Positions 28,980 through 38,501 are shown, numbered from the stretch's first letter. The stretch is 64,000 bases of DNA from Kitasatospora phosalacinea (GCF_000717185.1 NZ_JNYE01000026.1:1-64000); one strand, 5' to 3'. The notes: generated by a model from the letters alone, not told the origin. Numbers and translations are program-made.

Positions 28980-31900
28980 CTATGCCGGGCCCGGTTCCGC
29001 GGGTTCCAGCGCTGTCCTGTGCCCGTCCTTGCGTTCCGACTGCCCCGGTACCCGCAACCGCTGGCTGATCACCTGCGAGATGCCGTCGCCCTTCATGGTG
29101 ACGCCGTAGAGGGCGTCGGCGGACTCCATGGTGAGCTTCTGGTGGGTGATGACGATCAGTTGGGAGCTCTCCCGCAGCTCCTCCATGATCCCGACCAGGC
29201 GCCGCAGGTTGGTCTCGTCGAGCGCGGCCTCCACCTCGTCCATCACGTAGAACGGGCTGGGCCTGGCCTTGAAGATGGACACCAGCAGGGCGACGGCGGT
29301 GAGCGAGCGCTCGCCGCCGGAGAGCAGCGAGAGCCGCTTGACCTTCTTGCCGGGCGGCCTGGCCTCGACCTCGACGCCGGTGGTGAGCATGTTCTCCGGG
29401 TCGGTGAGCAGCAGTCGGCCCTCGCCGCCGGGGAAGAGCCGGGCGAAGACGCCCTCGAACTGGGCGGCGGTGTCGTGGTAGGCGGCGGTGAACAGCTGCT
29501 CGACCCGGATGTCGACGTCGCGGACGATGTCCATCAGGTCGCGGCGGCTCTTGCGGAGGTCGTCGAGCTGCTCGCCGAGGAACTGGTGGCGGGCCTCCAG
29601 GGCGGCGAACTCCTCCAGCGCGAGCGGGTTGACCTTGCCGAGCTGCTGGTGGGCGCGTTCGGCGGCCCTCAGGCGCTGCTCGACCTCGGCCCGGACGTAG
29701 GGGCGGGGCTCGCCGGGCTCCTGGGCCCCGGTGCCGTCCCGGCCGTCGGCGCCGTCCCGGCCGTCCGCGGGCGGCGGGGCGGGGACGGGCTGGTCGGGGC
29801 CGTAGCCCGCGAGCAGGTCGCCGCCCTCGATGCCGAACTCCTCCAGGGCCCTGGCCTCCAGCTGCTCGATCCGCAGCCGCTTCTCGGCGCGCAGCACCTC
29901 GTCGCGGTGGCCGGCGTCGACCAGGCGGTCGAGTTCGGCCTTGAGCTCGCGGCCGTGCTCGCGGAACTGCCGGAGTTCGGCCTCGCGGGCGGTGCGGTCG
30001 GCCTCGACGGCGGCGCGTTCGGTCTCGGCGGCGGCGAGGGTCCGCTCGATCCGGCCGAGCAGGTGGCGGGCGCCGGTGGCGACGGCGGTGGCGACGGCGG
30101 CCTCGCGGCGGGCGCGGTCGCGGCGCTCGGCGGCGCGGGCGCGGGCCTCGCGCTCGGCGCGGGCGGCGCGGTCGAGCTGGTCGGCGCGGCCGGCCAGGTT
30201 GCGGACCCGTTCCTCGTGGGTGCGGACGGCCAGCCGGGACTCCACCTCGGCCTGCCGGGCGGCGGTTCCGGCGGCGGCGAGCCGGTCGCGTTCGGCGGGG
30301 TCGGGTTCGTCCTCGCCGTCCTCGGCGAGTTCCTCGGCGGTGGCGAGCCGGGCGGCGAGTTCCGCGGCGGCGGTGCGGGCCGCGGCGAGGCCGTTCTCGG
30401 CCGCGGCGGCGGCGTCGGCGGTGCGTCCGGCCTCGTCGGCGGCGGCCCGGGCCGCGCCGCCGGAGCGGCCGAGGGCTCCGGCGAGTTCGGCCCGGCGCTG
30501 TTCGCCGCGGCGCCGGAGGGTGGTCAACTGCTCGACTTCGGCGGCGAGTTCGGCCCGGTGTTCGCGGGCGGCGGCGAGTTCCGCCGCCGACTGCGCGCAG
30601 CGGGCGTCGAGTTCGGCGATGCCGCGGGCGGCCTCGGCGACGGCGGCCCGGGTCTCCAGCGGGCTGGGCGCGCCGGGCGAGCCGCCGTGGGCGAGGGTGG
30701 CGGTGAGCAGGTCGCCGTCCCGGGTGACGGCGCTCCAGCCCGGGTGGGCGGCGGTCACCTTCCGTGCGGCGTCCAGGTCTTCGACCACGGCGGTGCGTTC
30801 CAGCAGCCGTCGGGCGGCGGCTGCGACGGCGGGCGGTCCGTCGACCAGGGCTCCGGCCCACCGGGCTCCGGCGGGCGGCTCCGCCACGGGCACAGCGGCG
30901 TCAGCGGCATCGGCATCGGCATCGGCGATCAGCAGGGCGGCCCGGCCGGCGTCCGCGGTGCGCAGCCAGGCCAGGGCGTCGGCGGCGGCGTCCGCGTCGG
31001 GGACGGCGACGGCTTCGGCGGCGGCGCCGAGCGCGGCGGCCAGGGCGAGTTCGAACCCGGGTGCGACGGTGAGGAGTTCGGCGGTGGGGCCGAGGACGCC
31101 GGGGCGTTCCAGCAGGGCGGCGCTGCCGTCCTTGCGGCGCAGGCCGAGGGCGAGCGCGTCGTGCCGGGCGGTGAGGGCGGCGCGTTCCCTCTCGGCGGCG
31201 GCGAGCGCCTCGCGGGCCGCCGAGGCCGCCCGTTCGGCGTCCCGCAGTGCGCTGCGGACCCGGTCGTGGCGTTCCTCGCTCTCCCCCTCCCCCGCGGCGA
31301 ACTCCCGGTGCTGCTCCTGGAGTTGCTCGTGCTCCTGCTGGGCGGCGGCGGCCCGCAGCCGGGCCTCGTCGCGGGCGGTGGCGAGCCGCTGCGCCTCGGC
31401 CTCGGCGGCGTCGGCCCGGGAGCGGGCGGCGGCGACGGCGCCCTGCAGGCGGGCGAGGCCTTCGCGCCGGTCGGCGATGGCCCGGGCGGCGGCCCGGAGC
31501 CTGGTCTCCTCGGCGGCCAGGGCGCGTTCGTGCTCGGCGCGCTCCTCGACGGCTTCGGCCAGGGCGTCCTGCGCCTGTTCCAGGGCCGCTTCGAGGGCGG
31601 CCTCCTCCTCGCGGACCCGGACGGCCTCGCGCTCCAGCTCCTCCGGTTCGCGGCCGCGGCGCTCCTCCAGCTGTCCGGCGGTGGCGGCGGCGCGCACCCG
31701 GGCCTCGGCGAGTCCGACGGTGCCGCGGGTGCGTTCGGCGAGCGAGGAGAGCCGGTACCAGGTCTGCCGGGCGGCCTCCAGGGCGGGCCCGAGCTGTTCG
31801 ACCTGGGCCTCCAGGACGGCTTCGCGCTGGAGGGCGGCGGCGAGTTCCTGTTCGACCGTGGTGCGGCGGAGCCCCAGGGCGAGCTCGTCGGCGACCTCGG

Positions 31901-32627
31901 CCTCGACGGCGCGGCGCAGGGTGAGCAGGTCGTCGGCGAGCAGCCGCAGCCGGGCGTCGCGCAGTTCGGCCTGGATGCCCGCGGCGCGCCGGGCGATCCT
32001 GGCCTGGCGGCCCAACGGGCCGAGCTGGCGGCGCAGTTCGGAGACCAGGTCCTGGACGCGGTTGAGGTTGGTCTGCATCGCGTCGAGCTTCCGCAGCGCC
32101 TTCTCCTTGCGCTTGCGGTGCTTGAGGACGCCGGCCGCCTCCTCGATGAAGGCGCGCCGCCCCATCGGGTCGGCGTGCAGGACGGAGTCGAGCTGGCCCT
32201 GGCTGACGATGACGTGCATCTCGCGGCCGATGCCGGAGTCGGAGAGCAGTTCCTGGATGTCGAGCAGTCGGCAGACGGTGCCGTTGAGCGCGTACTCGCT
32301 GCCGCCGTTGCGGAACATCGTCCGGGTGAGGGTGACCTCGGAGTAGTCGATCGGCAGGGCGCCGTCGGTGTTGTCGATGGTGAGGCTGACCTCGGCGCGG
32401 CCGAGCGGGGGGCGCCCGCTGGTGCCCGCGAAGATGACGTCCTCCATCTTGCCGCCGCGCAGCGACTTGGCGCCCTGCTCGCCCATCACCCAGGAGAGCG
32501 CGTCGACGACGTTGGACTTGCCGGAGCCGTTGGGGCCGACCACGCAGGTGATGCCGGGTTCGAAGCGCAGGGTGGTCGCCGAGGCGAAGGACTTGAACCC
32601 GCGCAGGGTCAGGCTCTTGAGGTGCAC
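28980..32627 (-). CDS. smc: Chromosome segregation ATPase SMC
   Basis: 1215 aa. Walker A GPNGSGKS at residues 31-38; long coiled coils (about 170-500 and 650-1000) flank a hinge containing PTAELLTVAPGFELALAAALGAAAEAV. The C-terminal head has the ABC signature LSGGERSLTAVALLVSIF and Walker B FYVMDEVEAALDETN. SMC acts with ScpA/ScpB to organise and segregate chromosomes. The coiled-coil DNA is extremely Ala/Glu/Arg biased, which produces large but spurious antisense reading frames. Preceded by a small coiled-coil protein gene and followed by ftsY. Confidence 0.97.
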   Translation of the reverse strand: MHLKSLTLRGFKSFASATTLRFEPGITCVVGPNGSGKSNVVDALSWVMGEQGAKSLRGGKMEDVIFAGTSGRPPLGRAEVSLTIDNTDGALPIDYSEVTLTRTMFRNGGSEYALNGTVCRLLDIQELLSDSGIGREMHVIVSQGQLDSVLHADPMGRRAFIEEAAGVLKHRKRKEKALRKLDAMQTNLNRVQDLVSELRRQLGPLGRQARIARRAAGIQAELRDARLRLLADDLLTLRRAVEAEVADELALGLRRTTVEQELAAALQREAVLEAQVEQLGPALEAARQTWYRLSSLAERTRGTVGLAEARVRAAATAGQLEERRGREPEELEREAVRVREEEAALEAALEQAQDALAEAVEERAEHERALAAEETRLRAAARAIADRREGLARLQGAVAAARSRADAAEAEAQRLATARDEARLRAAAAQQEHEQLQEQHREFAAGEGESEERHDRVRSALRDAERAASAAREALAAAERERAALTARHDALALGLRRKDGSAALLERPGVLGPTAELLTVAPGFELALAAALGAAAEAVAVPDADAAADALAWLRTADAGRAALLIADADADAADAAVPVAEPPAGARWAGALVDGPPAVAAAARRLLERTAVVEDLDAARKVTAAHPGWSAVTRDGDLLTATLAHGGSPGAPSPLETRAAVAEAARGIAELDARCAQSAAELAAAREHRAELAAEVEQLTTLRRRGEQRRAELAGALGRSGGAARAAADEAGRTADAAAAAENGLAAARTAAAELAARLATAEELAEDGEDEPDPAERDRLAAAGTAARQAEVESRLAVRTHEERVRNLAGRADQLDRAARAEREARARAAERRDRARREAAVATAVATGARHLLGRIERTLAAAETERAAVEADRTAREAELRQFREHGRELKAELDRLVDAGHRDEVLRAEKRLRIEQLEARALEEFGIEGGDLLAGYGPDQPVPAPPPADGRDGADGRDGTGAQEPGEPRPYVRAEVEQRLRAAERAHQQLGKVNPLALEEFAALEARHQFLGEQLDDLRKSRRDLMDIVRDVDIRVEQLFTAAYHDTAAQFEGVFARLFPGGEGRLLLTDPENMLTTGVEVEARPPGKKVKRLSLLSGGERSLTAVALLVSIFKARPSPFYVMDEVEAALDETNLRRLVGIMEELRESSQLIVITHQKLTMESADALYGVTMKGDGISQVISQRLRVPGQSERKDGHRTALEPAEPGPA

Positions 32628-32808
32628 CCGACCGTCCTCTCGCCGCGCCGCGGACCGCCGCGCCGCGCCCCGTCACCTGCCGTTCCGCTCCGGGACGGCC
32701 CGCCGCCTGCGACTGTATCCGGCCGCACCACCGACGGGCCCCAGGCGGTGGTTTGACCGTGCGGCGGGTCGGGCAGCCTCTCGGCAGCGGACCGGCGTGG
32801 ACACGACG

Positions 32809-32835
32809 AAGGGACGTCCGCTCCGGACGTCCCTT
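32809..32835. terminator. Hairpin downstream of the 67-aa gene
   Basis: Perfect 12-bp arms (32809-32820 and 32824-32835) around a 3-base loop, about 70 bases beyond the stop of the minus-strand 67-aa gene and 180 bases before smc. It would separate that gene from smc. Confidence 0.8.
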
Positions 32836-32905
32836 GCAGGCTGCCATCCCCTCGCCAGGGGGAAGCTCAGCGCACGACTGCGTCGATCGTGAGGACCACG
32901 AACGA

Positions 32906-33109
32906 TCAGGTCAGGGCCGGCTCGCGCTGGTCCAGGTCGATGCTGCTGAGCAGCGAGTGCTCGTCGGCGACGGCGGACAGGGCGTCGTTCTCGGCCTGGA
33001 GCTTCACGAGCTCGTTCTCCAGGTCCTGGACGCGCTGCTGCAGCCGTCGCATCTCGGAGAGCATTCGCGGGTCGGGGCCGCCGACGTACCCGAGAAGCGC
33101 CTTTGCCAT
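32906..33109 (-). CDS. Small conserved coiled-coil protein, function unknown
   Basis: 67 aa. MAKALLGYVGGPDPRMLSEMRRLQQRVQDLENELVKLQAENDALSAV has a clear heptad pattern (L/M/V at a and d positions from residue 18 to 45), then a short acidic tail. From memory, near-identical proteins exist across Streptomyces between smc and acylphosphatase, so it is a real conserved gene. A GGAGGA ribosome-binding site precedes the ATG. It may form a homodimeric coiled coil. No known function; nothing in the sequence ties it to SMC beyond position. It has its own upstream region with two palindromes and a downstream hairpin. Confidence 0.85.
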   Translation of the reverse strand: MAKALLGYVGGPDPRMLSEMRRLQQRVQDLENELVKLQAENDALSAVADEHSLLSSIDLDQREPALT

Positions 33110-33139
33110 GATGTGTGGTCCTCCACGCTGAGTGACCGA

Positions 33140-33151
33140 ACCGTTTACGGT
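33140..33151. promoter_or_regulatory. Palindrome ACCGTttACGGT upstream of the 67-aa gene
   Basis: A 5-bp inverted repeat with a 2-base spacer, 31 bases upstream of the start codon. It could be an operator or part of the leader; no binding protein is known to me. Confidence 0.4.
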
Positions 33152-33225
33152 GGGTCTTTGGGGGAAGGGATACGCACGCGCCTGCGCGCCGGACGTGCTG
33201 GCTGGGCACTACGAGGGCATCGCTG

Positions 33226-33242
33226 GTGAGTGACACACTCAC
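33226..33242. promoter_or_regulatory. Palindrome GTGAGTG-ACA-CACTCAC
   Basis: Perfect 7-bp arms with a 3-base spacer in the AT-richer part of the upstream region of the 67-aa gene, ~120 bases before the start. The size and symmetry fit a dimeric regulator site. Confidence 0.5.
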
Positions 33243-33442
33243 AAACGTGGCCTCGCCGGTTAAACGCAAACCTGTGCGCGGGTTTCCAGCGTCTCACCAA
33301 AGACCGTACGGGTCAACACGATCACCGCACGCTACCGCGCCCCTGTCACCTGCATGGCGGGAACCTCACACCATCGGCCGGGCTAGTGGATCACTACGTC
33401 TGCGGAGTCAACCACGAGTGCGCCGCGATGGCAACCCTATGA

Positions 33443-33488
33443 CACCGGCAGTTGCCGGGGGGCTCTCCTCCCGCCGGCAACTGCGGTG
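33443..33488 (-). terminator. acyP terminator hairpin
   Basis: Arms 33443-33458 and 33474-33488 pair over 15 bases with one bulge, immediately after the acyP stop on the minus strand. The loop is 15 bases and C/T-rich. Confidence 0.75.
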
Positions 33489-33491
33489 TGC

Positions 33492-33797
33492 TCATCGGAT
33501 CGCGAAGCCCTCGTACCCGTCGCCCACGGCCGTCCAGATCTCGGTGACCCCGCTGACCTGACCAGGCGTTCCGGGCCCGCGCAGCGCGGCGAGCAGCCGC
33601 TCGCAGTCGGCGCGCGACCCCTCGGCGACCACCTGGACGCGGCCGTCCCCGAGGTTGCTCGTGTAGCCCGTCAGCCCGATCTCCAGGGCCCTGGCCCTGG
33701 TCCACCAGCGGAACCCCACCTGCTGGACGCGCCCGCGCACCCAGATGGTGGTGCGGACGGACCGGTGGCTGTCGTGACCTTGCATGTGTCCGACCAT
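33492..33797 (-). CDS. acyP: Acylphosphatase
   Basis: 101 aa. The family signature is complete: [18 protein letters not shown] (substrate-binding loop and catalytic Arg) and [19 protein letters not shown] (catalytic Asn). Acylphosphatases hydrolyse carboxyl-phosphate bonds of acyl phosphates. The ATG at 33797 has GGAG upstream; an ATG four codons later is also possible. Its position upstream of smc is conserved in Streptomyces. Confidence 0.95.
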   Translation of the reverse strand: MVGHMQGHDSHRSVRTTIWVRGRVQQVGFRWWTRARALEIGLTGYTSNLGDGRVQVVAEGSRADCERLLAALRGPGTPGQVSGVTEIWTAVGDGYEGFAIR

Positions 33798-33906
33798 AGT
33801 CGGGTACTCCGGGGGCGCCCGGAACGGGCTTCACGCCCCTTCCACCGACCCTCCCCACCACCGCACGCCCCGCCCCCGGCGGCGCAGGGCGGCGCCGGGG
33901 CGCGGG

Positions 33907-35250
33907 TCAGCCGCCGAAGCCGCCGAAGTCGTCCCCGCCGAAACCGCCGAAGTCGTCGCCGCCGAAGTCGCTGCCGCCGCCGGCGCCGGGGTCGAAGTCG
34001 TCGCCCGCGTACTCGCCGCCGTCCTGGCCGTCCCCGCCGCCCTGGTCGTCCGCGTAGGCGTAGCCGGGGGTGGCGAGCGCCGAGCCGAGCACGGTGCCGA
34101 CCAGCAGGCCGGGCAGCAGGCCGCCGCCGAAGTAGCCGCCCGCCCAGGGGCTGTAGACGGGGCCGGCGTTCCAGTACGGCTGGTGGTGGCCGTCCTCGGT
34201 CTCCACGGTGCGGACGTGCGGGTCGCGGCCGCCGGAGATCCGGGCCGCGTCGTCGGCGCAGGCCGGGACGGGGCGCGGGGCTCCGCCGGGCGGGGCCCAC
34301 GGGACGTCGGTGGTGGAGGGGCCGTGCCGCGGGTCGAAGAAGCACGGGACGCGGCGCTCGGGCAGCGGGCGGCCCTCGCGGCGGGCGGCCAGGGTGGCCA
34401 GCGCGAACCGGCCCTGCTCCAGCGCCTCGGTCACCGGGCGGACGTCCGCGGGCCGCTCCGCCGCGTCCATGGTCCGCTTGGCGCGGTCGTAGGCGTCCAG
34501 CGCGGCGGTGTAGTCGGTGCGCCGGTCGTCGTCCGCGTCGGGGGCGCCGGGGTCGAAGTCGAGCCGGTCGAGCTCCTCGCCGAACGCGGTGATGTCCTCG
34601 TCCACCACGGTGCGCAGCCGGGCGAGTTCGGCCCGGGCCTGCTCCTCCCTGCGCCTCCTGGCGCGGCGGACCAGCAAGAGGGCGCCCGCGCCGAGCAGCA
34701 CGACCAGCAGCACCGGGACGAGCACCCAGGCGATCGAGGTGCTGTGCTGCGGGCCGTCGCCCTCGACCTTCTCCGCGGCCCCGTCGACGAACTCGTTCAG
34801 GGTGGCGCCGATGTCCCCGCCGTTGGAGCGGTACGCGGCACCGGCCAGGTTCCGGGCCGTGGCCTGGTCCAGCACCTCGGGGCCGGAGGACTGGGCCTGG
34901 AACTGGTCGCCGCGCCAGATCGCGTAGACGCCGGCGGCACCGACCTTGGTGCGGAGGTCGACGAACAGGTTCTTCGTCGGGTAGGCCTCGCTGTCGGGCA
35001 GCACCGCGACGTAGATCGGCTTGTCGACGTCCTTGAGCTTCTTCGCCAGCCCCTCCGCCTGCTCCGCGGAGAAGCGGCTGCTCATCGACGGGTCGACGTA
35101 GAGCTGGACCCTCTTCATGGCGTCGGCCGCGTCGTTCAGGCCGGACGCCGACGCGGGCGCGGCCGGTACGAGCACCGTCAGCAGGCCGAGCAGCACCGCC
35201 AGGAGGGCGGCGGGCCCGGCGGCGCGGGAGCGGCGGAGCACAGTTCTCAT
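33907..35250 (-). CDS. Exported, membrane-anchored protein with DDFGGFGG tail (TPM-like)
   Basis: 447 aa. A signal peptide (ALLAVLLGLLTVLVPAAPASA) leads to an extracytoplasmic ~140-residue domain containing VDPSMSSRFSAEQAEGLAKKLKDVDKPIYVAVLP, resembling the TPM/DUF domain of related actinobacterial proteins. A transmembrane segment (IAWVLVPVLLVVLLGAGALLLV) is followed by a basic cytoplasmic coil with many Arg/Glu. The C-terminus has a hydrophobic Gly-rich segment and three DFGG/DDFGG repeats. Function unknown; homologues are typical of Streptomyces between smc and mutM. The Arg finger-like stop-transfer sequence RRARRRREEQAR supports the in-out topology. Confidence 0.75.
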   Translation of the reverse strand: MRTVLRRSRAAGPAALLAVLLGLLTVLVPAAPASASGLNDAADAMKRVQLYVDPSMSSRFSAEQAEGLAKKLKDVDKPIYVAVLPDSEAYPTKNLFVDLRTKVGAAGVYAIWRGDQFQAQSSGPEVLDQATARNLAGAAYRSNGGDIGATLNEFVDGAAEKVEGDGPQHSTSIAWVLVPVLLVVLLGAGALLLVRRARRRREEQARAELARLRTVVDEDITAFGEELDRLDFDPGAPDADDDRRTDYTAALDAYDRAKRTMDAAERPADVRPVTEALEQGRFALATLAARREGRPLPERRVPCFFDPRHGPSTTDVPWAPPGGAPRPVPACADDAARISGGRDPHVRTVETEDGHHQPYWNAGPVYSPWAGGYFGGGLLPGLLVGTVLGSALATPGYAYADDQGGGDGQDGGEYAGDDFDPGAGGGSDFGGDDFGGFGGDDFGGFGG

Positions 35251-35529
35251 GCTCCCGACGGTACCGGTCGACCGGTCGGCGACACGCCCTCCTCGGGCGC
35301 CACCCCCTACTCCAGGGCGAGACGGGCCGCCGGAACCCCCGCCGACCGGCCGGAGTTGCCCCCGGACGTCCCGGCCGGGGCGCCGGAGCAGGCATAGTGG
35401 TGACGATCTTCCGCACCACCCGCCCTCCGCGCCCCCCGGCCTTCCCTACCGCCCCGCTCTCCGCCCCGCCCCGCTCTCCGCCCCGCCCGGCCCTCCGCGC
35501 CGCCCAGCCCACCCGACAGGAGACCCCAG
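35251..35529. other. Divergent intergenic region with pyrimidine repeats
   Basis: 279 bases between a minus-strand exported protein and a plus-strand membrane protein. A 17-base pyrimidine-rich unit is tandemly duplicated at 35451-35484 just upstream of the plus-strand gene. Confidence 0.6.
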
Positions 35530-36444
35530 GTGTTCCTCGGCCTCGTCACCGCCGTCGCGGCGTCCGTCTGCTACGGCACCGGGTCGGTGCTGCAGGCCCT
35601 CGGCGCCCGCCGCTCCGCCCGGCAGGAGGCGGCGTCCGGCACCGTCACCGAGCACGGCGGGCCGAGCCTGTCCTCGACCGCGAAGGCCGCCGTCACCTGG
35701 GAGTTCATCCTCGGCACGGTGCTGGACTTCGTCGGCTTCGGCCTCGGCGCGCTGGCCGCCCGGCTGCTGCCGCTGTTCCTGTCGCAGACCATCATCAGCG
35801 CCAACCTGGTGATCACCGCGGTGCTGTCGGTGAAGCTGCTGGGCCTGCGGCTGCGCCAGTTGGAGTGGCTGTCGATCGGGATCCTGTGCGGCGCGCTGGT
35901 GCTGCTCGCGGTGGCCGCCGGCCCGGAGGGCGGGCACGAGGCGGCCCGGGCGTTCCACTGGGCGCTGCTGATCGGCTCGGCGGTGCTGATCGCGGGCGGT
36001 TCGCTGGTGGTGCGACGGCTCGGGTCGAGCGGGGCGATCGTGGCGGGCCTGCTCTCCGGCCTGGGCTTCGGCGCGCTGGGCATCGGCGTGCGGGTCCTGG
36101 ACGGCGTGCAGCCCTTCGACCTCGGCGCGCTGCTCGCCGACCCGGCCCTGTACGCCGTGCTGGTCGGCGGCCTGGGCGGGATGTACCTGCACACCGTCGC
36201 CCTGCAGATCGGCTCGGTGAACGGCGCGACCGCCGCCCTGGTGGTCGGCGAGACGGTCGTCCCCGGCGCCGTGGGCGTGCTCTGGCTCGGCGACTCCTCC
36301 CGGGACGGCCTGGGCTGGCTGGCCGTCCTCGGCTTCCTGCTGGCGGTGGCCAGCGCCGTCGGCGTGGCCTACTTCGGCGAGGAGGGCGGCGCGCTGCACG
36401 CGGCCGCCGAGGAGGAGAAGGCGACCGCCGGGACGTCGAACTGA
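35530..36444 (+). CDS. DMT/EamA-like integral membrane protein
   Basis: 304 aa from a GTG with AGGAG seven bases upstream. About ten hydrophobic helices in two similar halves; the opening FLGLVTAVAASVCYGTGSVLQALGARR and SQTIISANLVITAVLSVKLLGLRL, then GSVNGATAALVVGETVVPGAVGVLWLGDSSRDG, fit the drug/metabolite transporter superfamily. The loop GARRSARQEAASGTVTEHGG is cytoplasmic. The substrate is unknown. It runs opposite to its neighbours: divergent from the exported protein and convergent with mutM. Confidence 0.85.
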   Translation: MFLGLVTAVAASVCYGTGSVLQALGARRSARQEAASGTVTEHGGPSLSSTAKAAVTWEFILGTVLDFVGFGLGALAARLLPLFLSQTIISANLVITAVLSVKLLGLRLRQLEWLSIGILCGALVLLAVAAGPEGGHEAARAFHWALLIGSAVLIAGGSLVVRRLGSSGAIVAGLLSGLGFGALGIGVRVLDGVQPFDLGALLADPALYAVLVGGLGGMYLHTVALQIGSVNGATAALVVGETVVPGAVGVLWLGDSSRDGLGWLAVLGFLLAVASAVGVAYFGEEGGALHAAAEEEKATAGTSN

Positions 36445-36586
36445 CCGGGCGGGCTGGCGTCGTCCTCTCCCCGGGCCGGCGGAGTCGGCGCGGTGGCTGC
36501 TCGCCCTCGACCCGGACTTCCCGGGCGCCCGCCGGCGGCAGGAGGTGGAGCGGATCGCCTGGAGCTGGGCGCGCGGACGGCTCGGG

Positions 36587-37444
36587 TCAGGCCCGGGGCG
36601 GGCGCTGGCAGGCGGGGCAGGAGTAGCTGGAGCGGTTCATCCAGGCGTCCCGGCGCATCGCGGTGCCGCAGCGGCGGCAGGGCCGGCCCTCGCGGCCGTA
36701 CGCGTCGAGGTCGCGGGAGAAGTAGCCGCTCTCGCCGTTGACGTTGACGTACATCGAGTCGAAGCTGGTGCCGCCGACGGCCAGCGCCGCGGTCATCACG
36801 TCCCGGGCGTGGCCGAGGAGTTCGAGCGCGGCGGGGCGGGTGAGGGTGGCGGTGGGGCGGTCGTAGTGGAGGCGGCTGCGCCAGAGCGCCTCGTCGGCGT
36901 AGATGTTGCCGACGCCGCTGACCAGGGTCTGGTCGAGCAGGGCGCGCTTGACGGTGGTGCGCTTGGCGCGCAGGGCGCGGGCGAAGGCGGCGTCGTCGAA
37001 GCGGGCGTCGAGCGGGTCGCGGGCGATGTGGGCGAGCGAGACGGGGGTGGCCTCGGGGTCGTCGGCCTCGGCCTCCTCGACGGCCAGGCCGCCGAAGGTG
37101 CGCTGGTCGACGAAGCGCAGCTCGGTGCCGCCGTCGGCGAAGCGGAGCCGGGCCCGCAGGTGCACGGAGTCGGCCATCTCCGGTTCCTGGACGAGGAGTT
37201 GGCCGCTCATGCCGAGGTGGCCGACCATCGAGAGGCCGTCGCCGAGCGGCACCCACAGGTACTTGCCGCGGCGCTGCGGCTCGCCGAGGGTGCGGCCGCG
37301 CAGCAGGGCGGTGAACTCGTCGGCGCCGCCGGGCTGGCGGCGCACCGCGCGCGGGTGCAGCACCTGGACGTCGGCGACGGTGCGTCCGGCGGCCCAGCGG
37401 GCCAGACCGCGGCGGACGACCTCGACCTCGGGCAGTTCGGGCAC
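36587..37444 (-). CDS. mutM: Formamidopyrimidine-DNA glycosylase
   Basis: 285 aa base-excision repair enzyme that removes oxidised purines such as 8-oxo[15 protein letters not shown] gives the catalytic Pro2/Glu3 start (Pro2 after Met removal). The active-site Lys segment is [11 protein letters not shown], and the helix-two-turn-helix contains [23 protein letters not shown]. The C-terminal zinc finger [24 protein letters not shown] is intact. It follows rnc by ten bases, the conserved rnc-mutM pair. Confidence 0.96.
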   Translation of the reverse strand: MPELPEVEVVRRGLARWAAGRTVADVQVLHPRAVRRQPGGADEFTALLRGRTLGEPQRRGKYLWVPLGDGLSMVGHLGMSGQLLVQEPEMADSVHLRARLRFADGGTELRFVDQRTFGGLAVEEAEADDPEATPVSLAHIARDPLDARFDDAAFARALRAKRTTVKRALLDQTLVSGVGNIYADEALWRSRLHYDRPTATLTRPAALELLGHARDVMTAALAVGGTSFDSMYVNVNGESGYFSRDLDAYGREGRPCRRCGTAMRRDAWMNRSSYSCPACQRPPRA

Positions 37445-37454
37445 GGCGGGCCGG

Positions 37455-38258
37455 TCAGACCGTCGCGGCGGACTCGCCGGCGGCCTTGGCTGCGGCGGCG
37501 GCCTCGTTCTCGGCCTTGATGGTGCGCCAGGCGGACTCGGCGGCCTTCTGCTCGGCTTCCTTCTTCGAGCGTCCGCTGCCGGAGCCGTAGTCCTGGCCGG
37601 CCACCCGGGCGGCGGCGGTGAAGGTCTTCTCGTGGTCCGGGCCGGATTCGGTGACCACGTACTCGGGGACGCCCAGGCCGACGGCGGCGGTGAGCTCCTG
37701 GAGGCTGGTCTTCCAGTCGAGTCCGGCGCCGAGCTGCGCGGATTCCGCGATCAGCGGGTCGAACAGGCGGTGGACGAACTCGGTGGCCGCTTCCAGGCCC
37801 TGGTCGAGGTAGATCGCGCCGATCACGGCCTCGACGGTGTCCGCGAGGATCGACGACTTGTCGCGGCCGCCGGTGCCCTCCTCGCCCTTGCCCAGGCGGA
37901 TGAAGGCACCGAGGTCCAGGCCGCGGCCGACCTCGGCGAGCGCGCGGGAGTTGACCACCGCGGCGCGGAGTTTGGCGAGCGTGCCCTCGGCGACCTCCGG
38001 GTGGAGGCGGTAGAGGGTGTCGGTCACCACGAGGCCCAGCACCGAGTCGCCGAGGAACTCCAGGCGCTCGTTGGTGGGCAGCCCGCCGTTCTCGTACGCG
38101 TACGAGCGGTGGGTCAGGGCGCGTACCAGAAGGGCGCGCTCGAGCTGGTAGCCGAGGCGCCCTTCCAGGACGTCGTATTCGGTCGAAGCCGGCCCACCGC
38201 CCTTGCCCCCGTTGGTCCCGGGGTTCGGCTTGCGGGTGGAACTGCCACTGTCCGACAT
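37455..38258 (-). CDS. rnc: Ribonuclease III
   Basis: 267 aa from the ATG at 38258. The RNase III signature [21 protein letters not shown] is present, with the second catalytic region in [20 protein letters not shown]. The C-terminal double-stranded RNA-binding domain has [20 protein letters not shown] and [20 protein letters not shown]. In Streptomyces RNase III (AbsB) controls antibiotic production globally through rRNA and mRNA processing. It starts 20 bases after the rpmF stop and is followed by mutM. Confidence 0.96.
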   Translation of the reverse strand: MSDSGSSTRKPNPGTNGGKGGGPASTEYDVLEGRLGYQLERALLVRALTHRSYAYENGGLPTNERLEFLGDSVLGLVVTDTLYRLHPEVAEGTLAKLRAAVVNSRALAEVGRGLDLGAFIRLGKGEEGTGGRDKSSILADTVEAVIGAIYLDQGLEAATEFVHRLFDPLIAESAQLGAGLDWKTSLQELTAAVGLGVPEYVVTESGPDHEKTFTAAARVAGQDYGSGSGRSKKEAEQKAAESAWRTIKAENEAAAAAKAAGESAATV

Positions 38259-38278
38259 CGATCCGTGCACCCCGCCGA

Positions 38279-38452
38279 TCAGACCGAGAGGACCTGGCGA
38301 CGGTTGTACGTGCCGCAGGTCGGGCACGCGGTGTGCCCGAGCTTCGGCTCGTGGCAGCGGTCGCACGCGACGAGCGCGGGCACGACGGCCTTCCAGTTGG
38401 AACGGCGGTGACGCGTGTTGCTGCGCGACATCTTCCGCTTCGGAACAGCCAC
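38279..38452 (-). CDS. rpmF: 50S ribosomal protein L32
   Basis: 57 aa. It starts with GTG ([36 protein letters not shown]...) with AGGAG upstream and ends ...RRQVLSV. Four cysteines (30, 33, 43, 46) form the C+ zinc-binding set CDRC/CPTC. This zinc-containing version matches the standard L32 of Streptomyces. It sits between yceD and rnc, the usual rpmF location. Confidence 0.97.
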   Translation of the reverse strand: MAVPKRKMSRSNTRHRRSNWKAVVPALVACDRCHEPKLGHTACPTCGTYNRRQVLSV

Positions 38453-38501
38453 GGTAAATCTCCTGGTTCTACGGCGGGGCCCTCACGGGTACCGCTGTGT
38501 C

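Larger units (their letters stand above)
33110..33491. other. Intergenic region with palindromes and acyP terminator
   Basis: 382 bases with no gene. It contains two palindromes upstream of the 67-aa gene (33140-33151 and 33226-33242) and a hairpin just after the acylphosphatase stop. Confidence 0.7.

Noticed and set aside
29019..32756. 1245-codon plus-strand open frame antisense to smc
   Set aside because: Smc on the minus strand has intact Walker and signature motifs; the antisense frame is Gly/Val/Leu low-complexity produced by the Ala/Glu-rich coiled coil.
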